The notes below the pieces were generated by a model that saw only the letters and a program-made list of their open reading frames with translations, had not been told where the DNA came from and made no database searches. Shown one piece after another: positions 12,453 to 19,930 of a stretch of 20,041 bases of DNA (within the stretch, counting starts at the first letter, position 1; every line of letters begins with the position of its first letter). The translations under genes and the position numbers were made by a program. The DNA comes from JANRLJ01 sp034437895. GTDB taxonomy: Bacteria; Chloroflexota; Anaerolineae; Aggregatilineales; Phototrophicaceae. The stretch spans positions 1 to 20,041 of the forward strand of contig DAOTTO010000010.1 of assembly GCA_034437895.1 (NCBI GenBank), read 5' to 3'.

Positions 12453-13674
12453 TCGCATTAAGCAAAACGGCTTCATAAGCATCAATCACAAGTTCAGGAT
12501 CAAAGTGGGATTCAGCATAAGCGCGGGCGGCTTGAGCGTAGCGAGTGCGATCTGCTGGATTATTAATTAAGTGCGTTATTTCTTTGGATAATCCTTCAAT
12601 ATCCCCGCAGGAAACACATACTCCTCCCCCACTTTGTACGATGATTTCGGCTGCAATTCCTTCCATCGCTGCCAAGATCGGCACACCACAAGCCAACGCC
12701 TCATACAGCTTGGCAGGAATTGTCCCACGATAAAGAGGCTGATCGCGCATCATCCAGTACGTTAAGTAAGATGCCCCCCATGCGGCAGGAATCTCGCTGT
12801 GGTCAATCCACGCAATCAAACGCACATTTGGATAATGACCAGAGTTCAGCCGCATTTGGAAGGCTTCTGCTTGGCTGCCTGCGCCGATGAAAACAAATAA
12901 AACATCCTCACGATGGCTAAAATATTCAGTTACCGTCAACATGCTATCAAGATCATATTGTGTAGCGAATGTACCGATAAATGTTACCAACTTTGTATCT
13001 GGCAAGTGATATTTGCTACCAAAAGCAGCCGACTCTATCTCTGGTTTAAAGCGCACAAGGTCAACACCATTGTAAATCACCTGAATTTTTTGTGCGTGGC
13101 GCTCGCCTATATACCCTCGAATCGCCTTCGCCCAAGCTGGACTCAGTGTCGTAATCGCCGACGCACCTCGATACATCCGATTGACCAACAAACGGGCATA
13201 ACGATAAATTGGATGATCTTCCGTTAATGCCCCTACCGAGAGTAAGTGGTCAGGCCATAAATCCGATACATTCAACACATACGGCACACGTTTCATCTTG
13301 CTCACAAGAACACCCGCCACACTGGTAAAAATGGGCTGCGCTTCGATCAAAATAACATCAGATCGTTTCATCCCTAATCCACGAAATCCAGCAGTGAGCA
13401 TAAACGTCATTTGGCTTATCAGCTTGCGGCTAATGCGTGAACTAGTCGTCGTATAAAGCCATGTGCGGATCACTTGTATGCCGTCGCGGTCTTCACGCTG
13501 CGCGAACTTGCCGCGATACCCTTCCGCGATTTCGCCTTTGGGATAATGCGGCATGGCAGCTAACACCGTCACTTGATGTCCCCGCGCATGGAGAAGGTGC
13601 GCTAAACGCGAAAGCCGCACCGCCGCCGCACCAGAATCCGGCTCAAAATAGGTCGTGACGAGTAAAATCCGCAT
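12445..13674 (-). CDS. Glycosyltransferase family 4 (WbuB/WcaI-like)
   Basis: A 409-residue GT-B-fold transferase. The N-terminal acceptor domain begins RILLVTTYFEPDSGAAAVR and continues with GHQVTVLAAMPHYPKG, a pattern typical of WbuB/WcaI-type enzymes that add sugars to lipid-linked surface glycans. The C-terminal donor domain shows VIYNGVDLVRFKP, VTFIGTFATQYDLD and the nucleotide-sugar motif PAKLYEALACGVPILA. It acts on the cytosolic face of the membrane. It is the last gene of a minus-strand series, starting three bases after the rimI-like stop, so co-transcription is likely even though the functions are unrelated. The exact sugar is not predictable. Confidence 0.87.
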   Translation of the reverse strand: MRILLVTTYFEPDSGAAAVRLSRLAHLLHARGHQVTVLAAMPHYPKGEIAEGYRGKFAQREDRDGIQVIRTWLYTTTSSRISRKLISQMTFMLTAGFRGLGMKRSDVILIEAQPIFTSVAGVLVSKMKRVPYVLNVSDLWPDHLLSVGALTEDHPIYRYARLLVNRMYRGASAITTLSPAWAKAIRGYIGERHAQKIQVIYNGVDLVRFKPEIESAAFGSKYHLPDTKLVTFIGTFATQYDLDSMLTVTEYFSHREDVLFVFIGAGSQAEAFQMRLNSGHYPNVRLIAWIDHSEIPAAWGASYLTYWMMRDQPLYRGTIPAKLYEALACGVPILAAMEGIAAEIIVQSGGGVCVSCGDIEGLSKEITHLINNPADRTRYAQAARAYAESHFDPELVIDAYEAVLLNATK

Positions 13675-13677
13675 GGG

Positions 13678-14289
13678 TTAAAGGCGCGGCCTTTCTCTTT
13701 CCGTGTAAGAATCGTCAAAAAGAATACGCGCTTTGATCGCTTCAAACCGTTCCTGAAAACGAATCCGCATCGCATTATCTTCCAGATTAAGACGCATATC
13801 ATAAGCGTCTTCATTATTGTCACGGTAGTATTTTTGCTTGGTATCGACAATTTCAAATTCGTACTTGTGATAAAGATTCTGTGCAGCCGTATTGCTCACC
13901 CGTACTTCAAGGACAATATAATATGCACCGAGCAGCATCGCCCGCCGAATCATCGCCGCTAGCACGACTTCGCCATAGCCCTGCCCCCGCCAATCGACAT
14001 GGGTAGCGATGGTGCTGATATGGGCTTCGTCCATAATCCGCCACAATCCCCCATAACTTACGATTTGGGACGGCGTATGCCCGTTGCCACCAAAGCTGCG
14101 GATAAAGCGCTTCCATCCAGTGAGCGGCTGCGGCTGATTATTATCCAGCACCACCATATAGCTGTAGGTCGATTCACCGATTTCGTAAGCATACGAGCGC
14201 GACGACCAAGCAGTTTCAAATGATTCCTTATCAATCGCGACAACCTGATTGATGTCAGCATACGTCATGTAACGGAGTTTGAGCGTCAT
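13678..14289 (-). CDS. rimI: Ribosomal protein S18-alanine N-acetyltransferase-like GNAT
   Basis: A 203-residue GNAT protein with LRYMTYADINQVVAIDKESF at the start, the acetyl-CoA loop RGQGYG (101-106), then LEVRVSNTAAQNLY and YYRDNNEDAYDMRL near the end, all hallmark RimI segments. RimI acetylates the N-terminal alanine of ribosomal protein S18. RimI is normally about 150 residues; this one has an insertion of about 25-30 residues (about 50-80, including PQPLTGWKRFIRSFGG) and a charged 35-residue C-terminal tail. Its location downstream of tsaE and tsaB is the classical context for rimI. It is separated from tsaB by a 250-base palindrome-rich gap, so it may have its own promoter. Confidence 0.85.
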   Translation of the reverse strand: MTLKLRYMTYADINQVVAIDKESFETAWSSRSYAYEIGESTYSYMVVLDNNQPQPLTGWKRFIRSFGGNGHTPSQIVSYGGLWRIMDEAHISTIATHVDWRGQGYGEVVLAAMIRRAMLLGAYYIVLEVRVSNTAAQNLYHKYEFEIVDTKQKYYRDNNEDAYDMRLNLEDNAMRIRFQERFEAIKARILFDDSYTERERPRL

Positions 14290-14525
14290 TTTGGATAATT
14301 GAGATTAAAGTTAAAAATAGTGAGTCTAAAAATAACCTGAGTTTCGGACAGTGTTTTCATTCTATCCCCACCCCTAAATCCCCTCCCCACTTCGTAGAGA
14401 GGGGACTTAAAGAACCATTGCGAACCGTTTTTCTCCCCTTCGCCATGCAATGGCGAAGGGGTCGGGGGATGAGGACATTATAAAAGTTAATCAAGGTAAG
14501 CTATCCAAAACTGAGGCTAAAAATA
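14289..14525. repeat. Palindrome-rich composite intergenic element
   Basis: The gap between rimI and tsaB holds nested inverted repeats. Outermost are TTTGGATA-type (14289-14297) and TATCCAAA-type (14502-14510) arms. Inside are C-rich (about 14363-14390) and G-rich (about 14456-14475) arms, then a perfect 12-bp hairpin CCCCTTCGCCAT (14435-14446) / ATGGCGAAGGGG (14450-14461) with loop GCA. Near-identical 14-base words TGAG(T/G)CTAAAAATA lie at 14321-14334 and 14512-14525. It looks like a non-coding, MITE- or REP-like insertion. Confidence 0.6.
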
Positions 14526-14539
14526 GAATGTTCCAACTT

Positions 14540-15232
14540 TTAAATAGCCCCTTTTTCCTCGCTCTTGACATAAACAGGCAGCACTTTTGAGGCCGCAAAT
14601 ATTTTTTTATCGACTGCTTCGTTCAACTGCTGCCAAGCCATCTCCGCCATAAATCCGGCGCGGCGCATCCTCTGTGCAGGTGGCGAAAGTGTGACCGGAA
14701 TATTTTTCGCATGGGCTTCTGCTAACGCTTCTAATCCCACCTCGTTAACCTCACCCGTCAGCAGCGCGGGGCCATCCACACTCGCAAACAATGTCTCCCA
14801 ATCCATGATCTGTGGCTCGGCGTGGCTGCTCCACCGCCCTTTGCGCCAGCGATAGGTCTTGACGATAATGCGGCCTCGCCCAGCCTGCACGACGGCAATT
14901 AAGCCGCCACCGCTTTGTATATAGGGATGCGCGGCGGCAAGGGTATCCAATGTAGTGATTCCCACGAGCGGCAGTGAGCGCACACTCGCTAACCCCTTTG
15001 CCAGCGACACCCCAATGCGTAAGCCGGTATACGACCCCGGCCCAATCGAAACCGCCAACGCCGTCAGGCTGTCCATCGACACGTCGCAGACTGCCATCAT
15101 TGACCGAATCGACGGGGCAAGCTGAATCGTATGCTGATTGCCAATCAACAGTGTTTGTTCACCGATCAGTTCTTTTCCGTCATGCAGCGCCAGGCTCATG
15201 AAACGGGTGGCGGTATCTATAGCAAGAAGCAT
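14540..15232 (-). CDS. tsaB: tRNA t6A biosynthesis protein TsaB
   Basis: A 230-residue ASKHA-fold protein, the partner of TsaD and TsaE in making N6-threonylcarbamoyladenosine at position 37 of ANN-decoding tRNAs. It opens with LLAIDTATRFMSLAL and has the family signature GPGSYTGLRIG (64-74) followed by LAKGLA and GITTLDTLAAA. The C-terminus (LPVYVK) matches the usual PxYxR/K tail. Length is normal for TsaB. The start codon has no clear ribosome binding site, since the region just upstream is the arm of a palindromic element. It belongs to the minus-strand series tsaE-tsaB-rimI. tsaD is not in the window. Confidence 0.92.
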   Translation of the reverse strand: MLLAIDTATRFMSLALHDGKELIGEQTLLIGNQHTIQLAPSIRSMMAVCDVSMDSLTALAVSIGPGSYTGLRIGVSLAKGLASVRSLPLVGITTLDTLAAAHPYIQSGGGLIAVVQAGRGRIIVKTYRWRKGRWSSHAEPQIMDWETLFASVDGPALLTGEVNEVGLEALAEAHAKNIPVTLSPPAQRMRRAGFMAEMAWQQLNEAVDKKIFAASKVLPVYVKSEEKGAI

Positions 15233-15236
15233 AGTT

Positions 15237-15465
15237 TTTAAAGTGATGAGTGGTGAGTGATGAGTAACGAGTAGCGCAAGCGATTAACCTTTACTTCAAC
15301 AAAGAAATTTCTAAGTGCTTTGTCCGATAAATACTTCAGGATTGAACCACAGAGATCATGGAGAAGACAGATAGAAACTTGGTATTCTTGGTGTCTTAGT
15401 GGTTCAATGTATTCAGATTACTTTCAATAGTCTACTTCATCGCTCTTTACACATCACTTTTTAAA
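15237..15465. repeat. Large imperfect palindrome containing repeat copy B
   Basis: The whole tsaE-tsaB gap is an imperfect inverted repeat. The left arm begins with AAAGTGATGAGT...GATGAGTA (about 15238-15266, itself with two GTGATGAGT words), and the right arm is the complement TACTTCATC...ACATCACTTT (15433-15460). In the centre lies repeat copy B, 15341-15408, with perfect 10-bp ends ATTGAACCAC / GTGGTTCAAT, related to the repeat at 3272-3389. The right arm touches the last codons of tsaE. Confidence 0.65.
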
Positions 15466-15961
15466 TCCCTAACACCAACGCCCGAAATTGATCGACCAGA
15501 TCACGATAACGCTTGCCCACGCCTTCAAAAATGAAGTTGCGCCGCGTAGGTTCTAAAACGCGCAGATCAACCCACAAGTGTTGTTTGGGCAAAGCACTCT
15601 CGATGCGCTCCGGCCATTCCAAAACAACCGCGCCGCTGCCATCCAGAATGTCGTCGAGTCCGATTCCGTCCACATCCCCCACCCCGCTCAGGCGATAACA
15701 ATCCAGATGATACAACCGCTGCTTATCTTTCTCGCGGCGGTGTTCATGCACCAGATTAAACGTCGGACTGGTGACGGGCGTGGTCGCGCCCCATCCGACC
15801 CCGATTCCACCCGAAAAAACGGTCTTGCCTGCGCCCATATCGCCAGAGAGACATACGACATCACCCGCTTGCAGCAGTGACCCCAAACGCACACCGAGGC
15901 GCTGCGTCTGTTCCGCGCTGTAGCTGATAATATCCAGTTCTCCGTCTTTGAGGATTGCCAC
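15461..15961 (-). CDS. tsaE: tRNA t6A biosynthesis ATPase TsaE
   Basis: A 166-residue P-loop ATPase required with TsaB and TsaD for t6A tRNA modification. Walker A GDMGAGKT (40-47), the conserved TSPTFNLVHEH (64-74), HLDCYRL (85-91) and VLEWPERI (113-120) are all family hallmarks. I choose GTG 15961, preceded by GGAG at seven bases. A TTG at 15991 gives ten more residues but has no ribosome binding site. The length fits TsaE (about 150-165). It is the first gene of the minus-strand series tsaE, tsaB, rimI, glycosyltransferase. Confidence 0.9.
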   Translation of the reverse strand: MAILKDGELDIISYSAEQTQRLGVRLGSLLQAGDVVCLSGDMGAGKTVFSGGIGVGWGATTPVTSPTFNLVHEHRREKDKQRLYHLDCYRLSGVGDVDGIGLDDILDGSGAVVLEWPERIESALPKQHLWVDLRVLEPTRRNFIFEGVGKRYRDLVDQFRALVLGI

Positions 15962-16018
15962 AGCAAAACTCCACGCTGATTGGGCGATCAAATAAACTTA
16001 TGCACCGATGGGGGTGTC

Positions 16019-16119
16019 TTGACATCATCTTACCAAAATTCTTTAAAAAATGCGCGGTGGGCTTCTATCTCCCTATCTACAGCGCCACTATAGACGATCT
16101 GGCACGAGTTCCCTATAAT
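16019..16119 (+). promoter_or_regulatory. Two candidate promoters for the GT-C-like gene
   Basis: TTGACA (16019-16024) and TTTAAA (16042-16047) are 17 bases apart. A second pair is TAGACG (16091-16096) with a perfect TATAAT (16114-16119), also 17 apart. The second -10 overlaps the upstream in-frame ATG at 16118, arguing that translation starts later, at 16154. Identified by eye only. Confidence 0.4.
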
Positions 16120-16153
16120 GTCCGCATCCGGTTGGCTATGTATTGATCGTGTC

Positions 16154-17803
16154 ATGTTCAGACGCATCCAGACAATTGCTTACTGGCCTGCGCTTTTTGC
16201 TTCGCTGCTCTTATGCCTCGTCACACTCCAAGCAGTCGCCTGGTCGGTCAAACTTAATGATGGTCATCTGATTTATGGGCTGGACGATGCCTATATTCAC
16301 ATGAGCATCGCCAAGAACTTCGCACAGCATGGAGTCTGGGGCGTAACCCAATATGGCTACACCTCTGCCTCGTCATCGCCGCTGTGGACGGGCATCCTTG
16401 CACTGCTCTATTTTTTGCTCGGCGATCATGCGATCATGCCGCTGGTACTTAATTTGATTTTCGCCCTTGGTTTGATGTTCGCCATTAATCGCCTCTTGCG
16501 AAAATGTGATGTTCCTGCGCTTTATCGTCTCATCATTTTGGCAGCCGTTGTGATTCTACTGCCGCTGGATTCGCTCATCCTGTCCGGGATGGAACACGTT
16601 TTACAAATCCTCGTCTGCATACTGTTTCTGGATGCCGCGACTGATCTGCTCACCCGCGACCATATGCCCAAACTCACCGCACGAGACTCGATTTTGGTGT
16701 GTATTTTGGGCGCATTAACTGCCACCGCCCGTTATGAAGGCTTATTTCTAGTAGCGATTTTCTGTCTGATGTTCGCACTCCGGCGGCGGCTCATCTATGG
16801 CGTACTGCTTGGTATCATCAGCATTGCGCCCATAATGATTTATGGCTTAATCGCCATCGCTAACGGATGGACGTTTTTGCCGCCGTCGCTGCTCCTCAAA
16901 TCCAGCGCGATTCAAAATCTTTCCGGTGCATCCTTCGATCAGCTCAAATTTTATTTAATCGACGAACCATTGGGTATTTTTGCCAACCATACCCTGACTC
17001 TGCCTCTCGTTGCAGCACTTTTCATCTTCTTATTTCGTTACGAAAAACGTCGGACTTTGTGGGACAGCGGGTTAGTGATGCTTATCGCCTTTATCGGTGT
17101 GACCTATCTCAATATACGGCTTGTCTCATGGCCTTTTCCGGGACCGCTGCTGCGTTATGAAGCCTATTTGATTCCGTTAGCGTTGATTGTCATTCCGGCT
17201 GCCCTCGGCGAATATCTGCCGCGCCGAATTATGCTCCACGCATTTCCAGCTTATGTCGTCAGCGCCATTCTTCTGCTGTTCGTCCTGCGCGGAATCTATA
17301 CGCGCTACCTGTATCTCACATTCAACACGCCGATTGTGACCGCCACCCAAAATATTTACTGGCAGCAAATTCAAATGGCAGATTTCCTCAAAACTTATTA
17401 TGAAGGCGCAACCGTCGCCGCCAACGACATCGGGGCGATCAATTACTTCGCTGATCTTCACAACGTTGATTTATACGGCCTCGCCAATATCGATGTGGTT
17501 CACCTCAAACGCGAAAATCACTATGATACCGATGCCATTCGGGGGATTGCCAGCGAAGAAGGCGCACAAATCGCTGTGATTTATTCAATCTGGTTTGATG
17601 CGTATGGTGGCCTTCCGCCCGAATGGACGCTTGTCGGGGAATGGAGCATCCAATCAGAGAAAAACGTGGTGTTGGGCTTTCATGTCGTCTCGTTTTACGC
17701 TATCAACCCGGATTTAGCCGACTCGCTTTCCGCCAACCTCACAACTTTTGCGCCACGTCTCCCATCAGAAGTTAATTGGTGGTCAGAAGTCCCGCTCCGA
17801 TAA
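16154..17803 (+). CDS. Polytopic membrane glycosyltransferase-like protein (GT-C type)
   Basis: A 549-residue protein with about 10-12 hydrophobic segments in the first 390 residues and a soluble C-terminal domain (about 390-549) outside the membrane core. After the first membrane segment (about 9-29) comes the loop LDDAYIHMSIAKNFAQHG, with an Asp-Asp pair at 44-45, followed by GYTSASSSPLW. This resembles the first extracytoplasmic loop of GT-C enzymes that use polyprenyl-phosphate sugars (for example the arabinofuranosyl/mannosyl transferase groups). It probably adds sugars to lipids, glycans or proteins on the outer face of the membrane; donor and acceptor are unknown. ATG 16154 is preferred because the ATG at 16118 lies in a TATAAT box. 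Neither start has a clear ribosome binding site. Confidence 0.7.
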   Translation: MFRRIQTIAYWPALFASLLLCLVTLQAVAWSVKLNDGHLIYGLDDAYIHMSIAKNFAQHGVWGVTQYGYTSASSSPLWTGILALLYFLLGDHAIMPLVLNLIFALGLMFAINRLLRKCDVPALYRLIILAAVVILLPLDSLILSGMEHVLQILVCILFLDAATDLLTRDHMPKLTARDSILVCILGALTATARYEGLFLVAIFCLMFALRRRLIYGVLLGIISIAPIMIYGLIAIANGWTFLPPSLLLKSSAIQNLSGASFDQLKFYLIDEPLGIFANHTLTLPLVAALFIFLFRYEKRRTLWDSGLVMLIAFIGVTYLNIRLVSWPFPGPLLRYEAYLIPLALIVIPAALGEYLPRRIMLHAFPAYVVSAILLLFVLRGIYTRYLYLTFNTPIVTATQNIYWQQIQMADFLKTYYEGATVAANDIGAINYFADLHNVDLYGLANIDVVHLKRENHYDTDAIRGIASEEGAQIAVIYSIWFDAYGGLPPEWTLVGEWSIQSEKNVVLGFHVVSFYAINPDLADSLSANLTTFAPRLPSEVNWWSEVPLR

Positions 17804-17920
17804 TGCGCCGATTTTACGAAAAGATTACGTTTATCGACTGAATAGATTAACATTTACGCGCATAATCTATAGATATTGGCAATCACCTATTTATACCAGC
17901 TATCCTCTAAAGGCTTACTC

Positions 17921-19303
17921 ATGACGGTTCTACTTCAACCTCCTGGCCCCAAACCGACAAATATCATCCGTTCCGTGCGCGAGATGCGGCATGGCCTGCT
18001 GAATAAGTTGCAAGAAGCCGCCGCTTATGGCGATATTGTTGCTATCCCATTGGCGGGGCGTGTGATCTATTTCGTCAATAATCCCGACTACATTAAATAT
18101 GTGCTGGTGGACAACAACCAGAATTATCACAAAGGCCGTGCCTTAAAAGCCCTCCGCCCGATTATTGGCGACGGCCTATTGAGCAGCGAAGATGACTTTC
18201 ATAAACGCCAGCGCCGGATGATTCAACCCGCTTTTCATCGCCGCCGGATTGCTACATACGCTGAAGTGATGACCGCCCATACCCAAGCCCACATCGCAGA
18301 TTGGCGTGATGGCGACCAACGCGACTTGCATCATGAACTGATGATGCTCACGATGGGCATCGTTACGCAGTGCTTATTCGATGTCGATGTACGAGGCGAA
18401 GCCAACGGACTCGGCGCAGCACTAGAAGGCTTATTTGATAATTTCTCGCTGATGGATTTATCGCCATTGGGACGCTTAATAGGCAAACTACCCCTCCCCC
18501 GTTCACAGCGGCGCAAAGAATACAGCAAAATTCTTGATGACGCGATTTATGGCTTCATCCATGAACGGCGCAGCGCAGGCAACATCGGCTTATCCCAGCG
18601 CGATGACTTGCTTTCGATGCTGCTGGAATCCGTTGATACTGAAGGCGATGGCGAAGGCATGTCCGATCAACAGGCGCGTGATGAAGTCATGACGCTATTT
18701 CTGGCCGGACACGAAACCACCGCTAACGCGCTCTCGTGGACGCTGTATCTGCTTTCACAGCATCCCGAATCAGCAGCAAAACTATATGCGGAACTCGACT
18801 TCGTTTTAGGCAGCCGCCCGCCAACAATGGATGATCTGCCTAATCTCCCTTATAACCGCATGATCTTTTCGGAAGCAATGCGCCTTTATCCTCCAGCGTG
18901 GACGATTGGGCGCACCGCCATCGCACAAGACGAAATCGGCGGCTATGTCATCCCAGCCGGATCAACCGTCTTGATGAGCCAATATGTGATGCACCGCACT
19001 GAAAAGTATTGGGATGCGCCGACGGAATTTCGCCCGGAACGCTTCGACCCTGTGCTGATGAAAGATCGCCCACGCTACATCTATTTTCCCTTTGGTGGCG
19101 GACCGCGCCTGTGCATCGGTGAGCCATTCGCGTGGATGGAAGGCGAACTCCTGTTGGCGACCATCGCCCAACGCTATCACTTCACCCTCGCACAGGGAGC
19201 CATCATTGAGCCAGAGCCGTTAATTACGCTGCGGCTGAAACACGGATTGCCGATGGTCATCCACAGCCGTGTATCAGGGACTTTCCCGTTAGGGGCCAAA
19301 TAA
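17921..19303 (+). CDS. Cytochrome P450
   Basis: A 460-residue soluble P450 (no N-terminal membrane anchor visible). The oxygen-binding I helix has AGHETT (262-267), the K helix EAMR (318-321, the ExxR salt-bridge pair), then a PERF motif, and the heme loop FPFGGGPRLCIG (389-400) with Cys398 as the iron ligand. The C-helix region WR-type contact is replaced by FHKRQRRMIQPAFH, as in many bacterial relatives of the CYP102-like clan. It likely hydroxylates a fatty acid, terpenoid or other hydrophobic substrate. No ferredoxin or reductase gene is adjacent, so electrons must come from elsewhere. ATG 17921 has AAAGG eight bases upstream; a TTG at 17876 is rejected. The end overlaps the next, convergent gene by 15 bases. 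Confidence 0.92.
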   Translation: MTVLLQPPGPKPTNIIRSVREMRHGLLNKLQEAAAYGDIVAIPLAGRVIYFVNNPDYIKYVLVDNNQNYHKGRALKALRPIIGDGLLSSEDDFHKRQRRMIQPAFHRRRIATYAEVMTAHTQAHIADWRDGDQRDLHHELMMLTMGIVTQCLFDVDVRGEANGLGAALEGLFDNFSLMDLSPLGRLIGKLPLPRSQRRKEYSKILDDAIYGFIHERRSAGNIGLSQRDDLLSMLLESVDTEGDGEGMSDQQARDEVMTLFLAGHETTANALSWTLYLLSQHPESAAKLYAELDFVLGSRPPTMDDLPNLPYNRMIFSEAMRLYPPAWTIGRTAIAQDEIGGYVIPAGSTVLMSQYVMHRTEKYWDAPTEFRPERFDPVLMKDRPRYIYFPFGGGPRLCIGEPFAWMEGELLLATIAQRYHFTLAQGAIIEPEPLITLRLKHGLPMVIHSRVSGTFPLGAK

Positions 19304-19891
19304 AGTCACGGCTTGCAGCAAAATAGGCAGTGCGAAGTACTGTCCCCAACTGCTTTCGTCGTCCGCCAACCGCCCGAAAAAATATAGGCGCAGGTTTTCC
19401 ATCATGGCATACTGCGCCATTTCTGCCAGCGGGCTTTCATCCGGCACAAGCCATGTTGTCGCTGATAGGCGAACTTCCGCAGCAAGACCGGAATAAAAAT
19501 CCGGCGCGGGATACGGGGGTGTCGCCCGCATTGAACTATTCGGATAGCCACTTAGATGATATTTAAGCGGCTGCCCACCCATATAAATCACCGTGACGGG
19601 ATAGCTCACGCCCGGAAGTTCGGTCACATGAATGGCATCCACATAACCGCCCACCTGCACCTGCCCATCCCAATCAAGCGTGTCTACCTGCCAAGGCAGC
19701 CTTGCCAACGCGGGGCCTTCCATCCCCGCCCATCGTACTATAATCTGTGGCGAAGGATGATCGAGCGTAAACAGGCCGTGTTCGCCTTCTGTCTGTACGA
19801 TGCCAGTTTCTGTTTCCAGCCATAAAACCGAGCGGGCATACGCCGGGATAATCCAACCGGAGGTAAGTTGTCCTGTCAGTTCGTCATTCAT
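19289..19891 (-). CDS. Hypothetical protein
   Basis: A 200-residue protein I do not recognise. It has no signal peptide, membrane segment or obvious catalytic motif. The middle is rich in beta-type patterns (GQVQVGGYVDAIHV, VSYPVTVIYMGG) and the end is helical (SPLAEMAQYAMMENLRLYFFG, DDESSWGQYFALPILLQAVTLFG). Coding is supported by a long uninterrupted frame and plausible composition, opposite which only short frames exist. The start codon has no good ribosome binding site. Its 5' side lies about 20 bases from the terminal hairpin of a putative IscB element, so the natural promoter, and perhaps the true N-terminus, may have been displaced. It overlaps the P450 gene tail-to-tail by 15 bases. 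Confidence 0.65.
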   Translation of the reverse strand: MNDELTGQLTSGWIIPAYARSVLWLETETGIVQTEGEHGLFTLDHPSPQIIVRWAGMEGPALARLPWQVDTLDWDGQVQVGGYVDAIHVTELPGVSYPVTVIYMGGQPLKYHLSGYPNSSMRATPPYPAPDFYSGLAAEVRLSATTWLVPDESPLAEMAQYAMMENLRLYFFGRLADDESSWGQYFALPILLQAVTLFGP

Positions 19892-19909
19892 CGAAATCGG
19901 TGCGAGATA

Positions 19910-19930
19910 CCCCTGCTTTTAGGCATGGGG
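19910..19930. mobile_element. Subterminal hairpin of putative IscB-type (IS200/IS605-related) element
   Basis: CCCCTGC (19910-19916), a 6-base loop, then GCA-T-GGGG (19923-19930) forms a 7-bp stem with one bulged T. In element orientation (minus strand) it begins inside the last codons of the partial nuclease gene and continues just past its stop. Imperfect hairpins of the CCCC...TGC / GCA...GGGG kind are characteristic of IS200/IS605-related right ends, which TnpA recognises as single-stranded hairpins. The exact element end cannot be placed; about 19895-19905 is my guess. Confidence 0.45.

Noticed and set aside
15962..15991. TTG start for TsaE
   Set aside because: No ribosome binding site, and GTG 15961 has GGAG at good spacing and gives a normal TsaE length.
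16118..16153. Upstream ATG for the GT-C-like protein
   Set aside because: It overlaps a perfect TATAAT -10 box, so the transcript would probably begin after it. Not fully excluded if the TTGACA promoter at 16019 is used.
17876..17920. TTG start for the P450
   Set aside because: The ATG at 17921 has a ribosome binding site and matches the usual P450 beginning.
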